Source: an uncultured Bacteroidales bacterium
Lineage (GTDB): Bacteria > Bacteroidota > Bacteroidia > Bacteroidales > Bacteroidaceae
Length of the DNA stretch: 64,000 nt
Reading direction: 5' to 3'
Assembly (NCBI GenBank): GCA_902801325.1
Contig: CADCHQ010000001.1
Location: 124,001 to 188,000 of the forward strand
Shown in pieces: positions 16,301 through 26,800 of the stretch. Numbering within the stretch: the first letter of the stretch is position 1; every line of letters starts with the position of its first letter. The notes below the pieces were generated by a model. The model had not been told where the DNA came from. It did no database searches and worked only from the letters and a program-made list of their open reading frames with translations. Position numbers and translations under genes: made by a program.

Positions 16301-17395
16301 TTAGGGTGAAGTAATCTCCTCCTCCTTACCTAGGATGATGTTGACCAGAGCTGTTACGTCGGCAATGGAAACACCTTCATCCTCATTAACATTTGCTGCT
16401 ACATGATCGTACTGATAAGGCGGAACGTTGTCTTTGCCAAGAATGATGTTGACGAGGGCAGTTACGTCAGCAATGCTGACTTGTCCGTCCATGTTGACAT
16501 CACCCTTAAGGAGTTCGAGCATGCAGGTGAGCAAGGGCAGACGACCTTCGGCAAAACTCCAAATAGAGTAATCGCCTCGGCTATTCAATTTGCCATCGAG
16601 ATTGAAGTCTCTCATGCTTCTGCCTTCATAATAGTAGTAGTCATCGTTGATGAGATTGCCTTGGTAGTAGGCATTGTCCACTTCGGAGTTGAAGGCTTCT
16701 TCACCCACTATTCCACCGGAGTTGACCTCGCTGTTGCCTTCGATTTGAGCCTCGACATAGACACGGTGAATTTGGCCGTCACTGGCTCCTGCAATTCCAC
16801 CAAGGTAGTTGTCGTAGCTCTCATCGCCTTTTGAGGTATAGAGTCTACCCAAGTTGTAACAATCCTCCACAATGCCTCCAGTATCGAGTTCTCCCACGAT
16901 TCCACCCACGTTGGCTTGTGTCTGATTGCCATAAATAGTGGCAAGATTAGCGCACTGACTTATGGTGCCCTTGGAAAAGGCCGCAATGCCACCTGCATAG
17001 CAACCATCATCGAGGTTTGTCTTTTCTTTGATGCAAACGACAACACTGCTGATACCAAGTCGCTGAACCTTTCCTCCCGTGCCTATATAGCCAAAGAAAC
17101 CTGCGTAAATGCCCCTAACGACATTGACGGTGAGATTGTGAATCCAATGCCCTCCTCCGTCGAAAGAACCTCGGAAGGGACGACCCTCCGTGCCTATGGG
17201 AGTCCAATCGATGTCTTCGAGATTGATGTCATTGGCAAGACGAATCGTTGAGCCCGAAAAGTCAGTTCCTTCATTCACCTTTTGCTGGATTTCCATCAGT
17301 TCTTGGGCTGTGCTGATGGTGATGTCTTCGGCTCTTGCAGAACTGAAGACAAAGGACAAAAGACAAAGGGCAAAAAGTCTTATTCCGTATTTCAT
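16301..17395 (-). CDS. Secreted GLUG-repeat protein with C-terminal dockerin-like module
   Basis: 364 aa, signal peptide ending ARA22. Residues about 25-250 hold GLUG-type beta-helical repeats (GGIVGELDTGGIVEDCYNLG, GGIAGASDGQIHRV). Residues about 297-356 form a dockerin type I-like pair: GDVNMDGQVSIADVTALVN and a second, slightly degenerate copy with VNEDEGVSIADVTALVN. The first copy keeps the Ca-binding D-x-N-x-D-G pattern; the second has an insertion-like DEG variant. Dockerins normally dock enzymes to cohesins, but no cohesin is seen here. It is the last gene of the operon headed by the 3601-aa protein, which also has GLUG repeats, so a shared surface structure is likely. Confidence 0.85.
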   Translation of the reverse strand: MKYGIRLFALCLLSFVFSSARAEDITISTAQELMEIQQKVNEGTDFSGSTIRLANDINLEDIDWTPIGTEGRPFRGSFDGGGHWIHNLTVNVVRGIYAGFFGYIGTGGKVQRLGISSVVVCIKEKTNLDDGCYAGGIAAFSKGTISQCANLATIYGNQTQANVGGIVGELDTGGIVEDCYNLGRLYTSKGDESYDNYLGGIAGASDGQIHRVYVEAQIEGNSEVNSGGIVGEEAFNSEVDNAYYQGNLINDDYYYYEGRSMRDFNLDGKLNSRGDYSIWSFAEGRLPLLTCMLELLKGDVNMDGQVSIADVTALVNIILGKDNVPPYQYDHVAANVNEDEGVSIADVTALVNIILGKEEEITSP

Positions 17396-17404
17396 AAATA
17401 TTTA

Positions 17405-17872
17405 TTACTCTTCTGGTATGAATTTAACAAGGTAGGAACTGCCGTCGGAAGTGGGCGAAAGACTGGGTGTAAAAGGCATCCAATCGGTAAGAGTGTAGAT
17501 GCGACTCAGACGGCTGCAATAGTAGTGGAGACTGACTTTCCCATCGACGCTATTACCAGCAATGACCATTGGGAAGGATACTTGTCCACCTGAACGGTCG
17601 AGAGTGGATACACCTCGCACCTTATCGCCAATGGTGGCACACATGAGATCTTCGTCCGACACATAAGGCAGCAGGATGTCTTGCAGATTCAGGTCTACTG
17701 ACATCGTTTGCTCGAATTCTGTCCAATTGATTTCCTCATCTTCCCACGCAGGACGCGAGTCGTGACCTTTAGTCAGATAAGGATTCGATTCCTTGTCGTC
17801 CTTGCAACTTATGGTGAGGAGCAGGGTGGCCATCATGGCCACACCTGCTATAGTCTTTAGAATAGTGTTCAT
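17405..17872 (-). CDS. Small lipoprotein of unknown function
   Basis: 155 aa with a lipoprotein signal peptide (lipobox LTISC, Cys at about residue 23) followed by KDDKESN, an acidic start seen in surface-exported Bacteroidota lipoproteins. The rest is a compact beta-rich domain with no recognised family. It sits 25 bp after the giant protein gene and 9 bp before the GLUG/dockerin gene, so all three are probably one transcript. A role as membrane anchor or partner of the giant protein is inference. Confidence 0.75.
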   Translation of the reverse strand: MNTILKTIAGVAMMATLLLTISCKDDKESNPYLTKGHDSRPAWEDEEINWTEFEQTMSVDLNLQDILLPYVSDEDLMCATIGDKVRGVSTLDRSGGQVSFPMVIAGNSVDGKVSLHYYCSRLSRIYTLTDWMPFTPSLSPTSDGSSYLVKFIPEE

Positions 17873-17897
17873 ATTTTTTTAATGATTCTGATTGAAC

Positions 17898-20800
17898 TTA
17901 CTTAATCGTTACCTTTTGTCCGTTATGGATGAATACTCCCTTGCGATTGGGCTTACCGCTCAACTTGATGCCGCTAACCGTGTACCATCCTTCGCCGTCG
18001 ATGCCGTCGGATTCCGTGAAGTTGATGACGGTGGGCTTGTCGAGTGAACCAGAGAGGTTGTTGTCGACATAAGGCATCGAGTGGGCTGTGGTGGCCACAA
18101 TCTCGCCGTCGTGCTCGATGGTGAAGTTAATGCGTTCGGTATCGCCCTGTCCGATGGTCAGGAAGAACAGTCCGTCGTCACTTGCTTCTGCTATACCAAC
18201 GGTCTCTGCTCCCATGTAGGCTACCAAGCGATCGCCCTCCTCAAGTTCAACACCTTCGACCTGAGCAATAATGTTCATCGACGAACCCGTATTGTTGCAG
18301 TAGAGAGGAGGCGTCTGTTTAGAGCCTTGCAAACCTGAGTTGTAGCGCGAATTGTTGTAATAGGGATAGGAGAAGGTGATTTCCGAAGCGCCCTTATGAT
18401 GAATCATGTAGCCTTCGCCCGAACGCAGATACTTGAGCGAACCCTTCCAATAGCGATTGCCCTGTTTGTCGATGTTGAGAACGGCAAACTCGCTCTGCGA
18501 CTTGATGATGTCGCCGTCGCTGGCCTCATCGGTATATTCTGCCAATGCTGTGGCGATGGGGAGGTTGAGCGACGACATGTATCCGATGCGGTTCCAGCCC
18601 TTGCGGACAGTGATGGCGTAAGATACCTCGTGGCCCGAGAGATAAGCCGTCTTCTCGTTTTGAACATAGAAGCGGTACATCAGGCATGGGTCGAGTGTAA
18701 TGCGCGTGTCGCCCTTGTTCCAATAGTAGAGTTCGGAATTCTCGTCGTCGGGATTTGGCTTTGCCTTATAGGTGAACAGGAAGGCCTTTCCGCGTGCGTT
18801 GATAGCCTCCAATCCGTCGCCTACCTCCCATACAGCCGCACCTTCGAGAAGATCGCTGATGGTGGACTCGCGAGGTTCGACGTAGAACGACAGCCAGTTC
18901 CAACCCTTCTGGAGTTTCAGTGGCTGAACGTACTCGTAGGTCTCTTCCAGTATGAGTGGCATCATGCTGCTGCCTATGATAGTATCCGGATTGAAGTATA
19001 TGGTGTCGGCTTCCTTCCATACTTCGCCTACCCAGGTTCCCTGTGGCTTCAGGACGGAGATGCGTCCGGTCTCGCTGTCGTAGAACTCGAAATGCAAGGG
19101 GATGGGTTCTCTGGTTTTAGTCTTGTAGTAGACATTCAGATAGGCCCGGGCTTCGTTGGCATTGGCTGTATTGTCAACATCGATGTGAGTTGTACCCATC
19201 ACCTCATGACCAGGTCCGAAGACAGTCAGGATGTCCTCTGGATTATGGGCAATTTCACCGTTTACCATTACCTGAGCCACGATGTGCATCATCAGATTGC
19301 CGTCCCTCATCTCATTGCTTACTACCCAGTTGGGTTCTTCGCCTCGGATGCGGATGGTCAGCGGTAAGGGTTCAGTCATACCGTTCTCACCTACAATGGT
19401 GATGATTTCATCGAAAGTGCCAATGTTGATGTAAGGTGAAATGGTGAGTGTCACTTGTTGCTCACTCAAGGCTCCTATGACACCACTGGTCTGAGAGGCG
19501 GTAATCCACATGGGCAGGCCTTCGAGCGTGTAGCTTTGTGACTTGCCACTCAGGTTCTCAATGGTGAGGTCCACTGTAGCCCCGTCGCCATACATTGCTT
19601 CTACAGACTTGCGCTTCACCGTCCAGCGGAGTGGATTGCGATAGGCATAAAGGTCCATAACAATGGGCGAAGCCATCAGATTGCCTTGCAGGTCGGCTAC
19701 CTCCTTCACGGTTAGGAAGATGTTGTTCTTCTCAATCTGGTAATCGGGTACGTCCAGGTTGATGAGCAAATCCTTTCCGTCGGCCACATATGAGAACTTG
19801 ATGTTTTCCAAGTTTCCAATGTTCTTCATTGGAGCGTAGTTGGTACGGTCGGCATTGTCTGTAATGATGTCTTGGCTAATAATGGTATCGCGGCGCGATT
19901 CTACGATATTGCCGTGATTATCTTTGTACTTCTTCAGACTTATACCCGTTGGCATCAGACGCTGTGAGTTGTCGCTTTGCAATTCCGAACGACTAAAGGG
20001 CAGATAAGCCAAGAGACCCATCTCACTACCATAAGGAGTGAGGTTGGAATAGTTCTTCAACATGTTCTCAGGCAATACCATTTCGTAGATGGAAACCTCG
20101 TCGATGTTTCCTTCCAATAGGTTGGTAGGTGTATGGGCGTCTGTGTAGGTGGCACCCAAAGCGAGGTTGTTGCCGTTGATACCGCCTAGCGTGTCGACGG
20201 GGAAGGTCTGCTTCAACGATTGGTCGACATAGAGGTTACCCACGTTGCGTGAACGATTGACAGTAACTGCCACATGATGCCACGAACCATCGGCATAGAA
20301 CTCATCAGTATCAATTTGTTGTCCACCAGAACGGAAGTACAGTTTACCCAAACTCAAACCGATGTTGAAGTGATCCTTATAATCGTCTTCGTCTTTGGCT
20401 GGTCCGTTGGCAATGAGCGTACCGGCATCATCATTGGTACGGAACCAGAACATCAGCGTGTAGTCTTGGTATTCTTCGCGCTTGAAAAGTTTAGGATCTA
20501 ACTTAATACCCTTCTTTCCGTCGAGTTTCATACTGATGCCATCGGGCACCTTCCAGGTAGTTCCGTAGAGGAATACATCATTGCCACCAACGGCTTTGTC
20601 ATAGGTATATATGCCCTTACCTTCGTTCATTGGATAATTGTCAAGCAGACCCAGTTCATAACCAGTCAGTCGCTTCTGTGCGTAGTTGCCAAGTTCTGAC
20701 TTACTCATCGCCTTGTTCCATAGGCGCATTTCCAACATATCACCTACAAAATTATAATTGTCGGCATAATGGAATGGGTTATAGCCAATACAGAGATTGC

Positions 20801-23800
20801 CCTTTCCGTAATACATATCTGGGAATTCGCCTTCGCCAATCTTTTTATAGCCGTCATAGAAGGTAACTTTGGTGCTCTTCTCTCCTAAGTTATCGACAAC
20901 GTAAGCCACTTGGTGCAAGCCATCGAACTTGACGATGGAGTCACTCACCATAGTGTATCCTTCGAAGGTGGCCATCAGGTGGTGGTCGGCTGTCAAGCCC
21001 AGTGCCATACTGTGTTCGTGGTTTCCGTGTGAGAGCACAACCATCTCCTTGCCCGTCTTCTCTGGCTTAATCATGACGTCGAGTGTGAAGTCCTTAGCCG
21101 TTAAATTGCGTGCGGCCTGACTTATGGCCATACTCTGGCCCGTAAAGTGCAGAGCAGTGGAAAGTGAGATGTTGCTGCTGTTTGTCAGGCCCAATACCTG
21201 GAAGTTGTTGATGGGTGACAGATAGTTGCCGGCAATGGGTTCGGAGAAAGCTATCTTAATGTCGTCACCAATACCCAGAATACCATTGGCGGGTTGTGGT
21301 GTGCCGAATGGCACAGGACGGCGTGTATCCTTGATGCCCGAAAGCACGTTCGAAGAACTGGTGAGATAACCATTTCCGTGACGACATACAGTTACAGCAC
21401 GCAGGTCGTAGTACTGCTCGATGGGGTCAACCTCGCCATAGAAGTCGGCATCTATGAATCCGTTATTGGTCATCAACTTCTTTTCTCCTGAAGCCAGTGC
21501 CATGAGTTCTCGTCCCTTCTCGTCATCACGATAATATGAGCATACATTTACCCAATCCTTATCGCCGTGCGTCGAGAGTTTGTACTGCAGTTCAATGTGG
21601 TCGAAGTTGGGGAAGTTCACATCGAACCCGTCGATGTGTACAGGCAGGTAGTAAGCCTGTCTTTCCTTATCGTAGGCCGATTCGGTATTCACTACCCACT
21701 TGTCACCAGGTTTCGAGATGTTAATCTTGCCTGCCGAGGGCACGAAGTGTGCCGAGAGGTTCACGGTGTGTATGTCGTCCACATCTTCGGGATCGTAGAA
21801 CGATATACCCAAGTCTTCGTAGTCATATTCCGAGTTGGCATATACCTCCACTTGCTTTTCCACAATGGTATTTGGTTCCAACCATAGGTTCTGTCCTGTA
21901 CCCGTAAGCGGACAGCCATCGATGAGAATCTTTGCGCCCTTCGGATTCATGGTGTCCTCCGAGTAGTAAGAAAGTTCCTTGGTTACAAGGGCAGGCATTT
22001 CACTCTCGTTGGTCATGTAGATGGTGAAGCGTGCAGGTTCACCGAAGGGAACATTCGACACACTTGGTTCCTTGGCCCAGATGCGCAGTTTGTTGATTTG
22101 TATGGTCTTCTGGTCCAGTAAGGTACCTGTGTTATAGTAGACGGTTCTGCGCTCGTCCTCCCAGGGCGAAGCCGTAGCACCGCCGTTGGTACGGTAAACG
22201 AAGTTGCGATAGCGTTTCACATTGGCCACCGACTCGATGTAGCTTGTTGTGTTGCTGCTACCCTTGCTGCCATTCTTGATGCCTTTCAGATTATTCTCCA
22301 CATTCTTGTAGAAAATACATTCGTTGCCAAGGGCTATGAGGGCTTCTCGTTCGGCATCCGTCATGCTGGTGCGATAGACCGACACGCTGAGGTTCGACTT
22401 CGAGGAGGTAGATAGGGTGAATCCCGTTTCCTTCGAGTATTCCTTCTCTTGTCCATTCACATAATTGAAGTCGAAGCCGAAAAGCGGAGTTATCTTGGCA
22501 CTCAAGAATACGCCACCCACCTTGAACTCAACTTTCTGAGGGTTGAACATTTGGTTTGGATTTGCCTTCTTAACAGGCTCTCCTCCTTTGCCGTCAACAC
22601 CTATTCCATCTTCGCCCGTGAGGCTTACAGAGGATGGCATGGACCAGTAGCGGTGGTTGGTCTCGCTGGTGGAGAAGCTTTCGCTGTAAGAAACCGAAGT
22701 GCGTCCATCAAAGTTGTAGGTCTTTACCAGATCGGTAGCTTCCAGTTTCTCTTTCTCATTCGCAGCGATGAATCCAGCCCACAGGGTCAAACGGTTGTTC
22801 AAGTCAAGCACCTCGTCGGGCCATTCCTTACTTCCTTGGTTGTTGGGGTCAATCTTCTTGTAATAGTTGAGATGGGAGAAATGCTCATTAGTGGGGCTAA
22901 CTGTGCTCAAATAGGCAGGGCTCTTTTGTTGGTTGGCCAATGCCTGGGCATACTCGATTGTGGTGCAGCTGTCCAGCAACAAGTCGTTACGACTGCGAAT
23001 CATATTGGGGATGAGCTCGTCCAAAATGTAAGTCTGCGAGTAGGCGAAAGTAGATTTAATTTTGTTCTTAACTTGCATCACCTCGTCGCGTACAAGATAG
23101 ATGGAATCCTTCTTCACTTCGTCGTAGCCTCGCGCCAGAACTTTGGCAGTACCCGAAACCTCATATTCATGTCCATCCACCTCAAACTTTCCGCCCATTC
23201 CAGGTTTCAGTCGCTGCAGCGTTTTACTGTTCACCGCACGCACGGCAATACCATCCTCCACAATGATGTCTTCCGTTATTCCTATATAGACATCCGTGTC
23301 GGCACCAATCTTGCGCGAGCCGTCGCTGGTCTCGATGCGTTCGTTGGTAGTAAATTCGTAGTTGTATTCCCAGTCGTTGTAGTATGTGGTGGCAAGGTCC
23401 CAACTAAGTTCGGCTATGTTGTCGTGACTATTAGTGGTTCCGGCTTCAGTTCCTCCGGTTGCTGCAGAACCTACCCACATTCCAGTAAAGTAGTCAGAAC
23501 CCTTACCCAAACCTATGGTAATCTCTGCACCCATCTGGAAACTATAGTCGGCATTGTAGGAATAGCTGATTTTTGAGCCCTTCTCAATGTATGCCGAACT
23601 GCTACTACCTGGTGGGTCGCGTAGGATGTCTATAACATGGGCATTGCTGCCAGCCACGATACGACGGCCCTGTGGTACTTCCGTGGCAGCCATAACATAG
23701 GCATAGATTGGGTCAACATCGTGATAGGTGCTGTCGTACATGAGTGTGAACTTCAGCGTGCGCAGGGCCATGTCGTCCTCAAGCATGAAGGTGGTGTTCT

Positions 23801-26800
23801 GTGGGGTGAAGGCATAGGTTGCTTGGCCTTCCTCGTCCAGTTCTACTTCCTCGCTCTGGTCCACTGCCACCAATCCGTTGTTGACAATGACCTTTCCACC
23901 GTGCAGGTTCACAATGTCCAGTTCGCCCAACGGGCTATTGTTTTTGTAGTATTCCTCGCGAGCCGACAGCAACATGGCTACTGGACTTTCTGCCATGAAG
24001 ACGGGATAACCCAGGGTGTATTTGCCATCCTGCCACAGCGTGATAGTATCTTTTGTGCCCGCATTGTCCGTAGATTTGTATTGATTGATGCCATAGAAAT
24101 CGTCCTGTGTACCCGTGAACTGCCATACGTCGAGTGTGGGAGCAGCATGGTAGATGCGCGAATAGGTAGCCGTTGCTTCGTTGGCATAGTTGGTCAAGTC
24201 CAGGGTTTCGCTCACCATACCTGTCTGGAACAGGGTGGGGTAGCCCTTGGCATAGACTTCCACCACTTTGTACTTCACGGGATATAGCGGTAATTCATAT
24301 TCGCCCGTTACGGTGCTAGGATGAATGGTGATGCGGTGGCGCGTCATTGTCACCTCGGTGGTGTCCTTATCGTTTCTGCCATGTGCGTTCTTGAAGGTGC
24401 GTTCCGTTTCAGTGGGGTCAAGTTGATTGCGGACAATCCACGAAGTGTTGTCGCCTTCCAATTGCATGATGATGGTCAGGTCATCGCCCAAGTTGTTCTT
24501 CGAAAGTGACTTGCCCAATTCCAGCTGGCCTTGGTCGTTACCGCCCACTACGCGACCTTGCAACGTTACCTTTGTCTTGTCCCACAAGTAGATGCCGCTA
24601 AGGTCTTTCTGCCAGTTATGTTCGCGCTGGTCGCCCTCCAGTTTGTCAAGGTCGATGTAGTAGCCATCGTTCTCGAACACATGACCCTCCTTCATCACCT
24701 GAATGGTGTGGGTTCCCTCAGGCACACTTATCTCGAAGGCACCTTGCGGGGTTGTGCTCACGGGATTGCCTGAAGCGTCAATCACGGGTTTGCCGTCACG
24801 CAGGAACTGCACACCGCCTACGGGAATGCTCGAGCCTTCGTAAAGCACGTAGCCCGAGAAGGTGTAGTAGGTTTCCTGATAGAAGTTGATGTTGGTAAAG
24901 AGGTTGTAGTCCTCGTCGAAGGTTATGCTCTGGTCGCGCCCTATACCATTGGTGGAGAGGGAGTATTTGCCTCGTAGTTGATATTTGAGGCTGTCAATCT
25001 CAAAGTAACCCGACTCGTCGGTCTTGACGGTCTTTTTCACACCGCCAATGATGCCGCTTTCGGGAGTGGCTGTCACCTCAATGCCTGGCAATCCGATGCC
25101 ATTGGACAGTCGTACATAGCCTCGTACGGTACCCGTCGGAATGCGACATCCCTCAGTGGTGACGGTACTAATGTGGTCGCCTTCGCACTGGGTTACACCT
25201 TCGATGGTGTAGATGTAGTTGTGCTGCACCTTAGCGGTTTGATCGATATAGGCTGTTTGAACGTAGTCGCTTTTCAGTGTATCTACCTTGTCGGGCTGCA
25301 TTTTATCGGCGCGCAGGATGCGGTAGTAGTCAGCAACACCACGGGAAATCTCCCACGACAGCGATACGCCCTGTTGCAAGGTATCGGCTTTGGCCTCGGA
25401 GAGCTTGACATTGTTGTCGAACTCGTAACGGGCCAAGTCGCCAGTTTCCTTTTTCATGACGCTGACTCCCTGTTCGTTGGTAGAGAACAACGGCAGTTTG
25501 GAATCTCCCTTTTCAACCAATAGACGGAAGTCGTGGTCAACACACGAGGTGCAGAGATTCATCTGCAGCGCACCCTTTTGGTTTTCCTCCTTCGTCACCT
25601 TTCGTTTCTCGACGTAGCGCACTTCTTCACCTACTTTCTTATCCACATTCACTATCACTTGGGCGCGATCGTCCCATACGATGCTCTGGTGCTCGGGCTC
25701 TGTGGAAGTAGCCATCATAGGAACTACAAGACTGCCCATTTGTATCCACCCATTGCCTAAGGTGCTGTCCAGTGCGGCCACCGAAAAGTCGCTGGCATTG
25801 AAGCCTTGACCTACTTGCGATAGGGTTTGCTTGGGGAGTACCATATTGCCGCTGGCCAGCCAGTTGGCACTGCCCAGGTTGGAAACCAAATTATCGGTGC
25901 TTAGGCTGCTGGCTTTGTTGCCCTCGCCCCAGTCCTTGAAGTGCCAGTTGTTCGTACCGCCCCACACCGTTCCACTGTTTTTAGCGTTATAGTTGAGGCC
26001 TTCGTGGTTGAAGTTAGTGTAGGTGGCATGTTCCAGATTGTTCTGTACAGTGTTGCTCGTGCCACCATCTTCCCAACCCATAAAGGCACCGACGTATGAG
26101 GTTACATTAAATTCATTGGCTGTGATACTGCCGTCAAACAGACAGTTGCGGATGGTGTTCTTCACCGAATGTCCGTGTCCGATGATACCTCCGGCATAAT
26201 GGTCGGAGGTTATCACATTGGTAGAGACATGGCAATTCTCTATATGGTTTTCAGAACCCGTCGAAACGCAACTGCCCACGAGTCCCGAAGAATGTATTCC
26301 ACCCGTGACTGTTCCCTTGACATTCAGGTCGCGAATGGTGGCATTCTTAATAATGCTGAATGGTGCTGCAAAATCCTCGCCCGTAATGTTTACGGTCAGT
26401 GTGTGGCCGTTGCCGTAGAAAGTACCACAATAAAAACCCTTGGTTGTACCTACTGGCCTTGTGATGCTGATATCGGCAGCCAAAATAGCATTGACAGTCG
26501 TTGATGCGGCATGATCCACCTTTTCCGCAAATGCTTCCCAGTCATCGTTGTTGTAAAGCACCATTCGCCCTTCGCTGTCGTATTTACGGCCGTCGTAGGG
26601 AGTAGTGTAGTAGCAGTTGGTGAATGTTACATCCTCCGGATTGGGTTCACGGATGAAAGTGCGGCAGTCGTCCATCTTGGTATTGATTTCCGTAGGAGCA
26701 AACAGGCAGTTGGTGAATGTTCCTATTTTCCCGGAAGCAAAGGCTCCGACATATCCACCCGTGCTATGACTCTGTTCGCCCAGCAACTGACCGTCGAACA

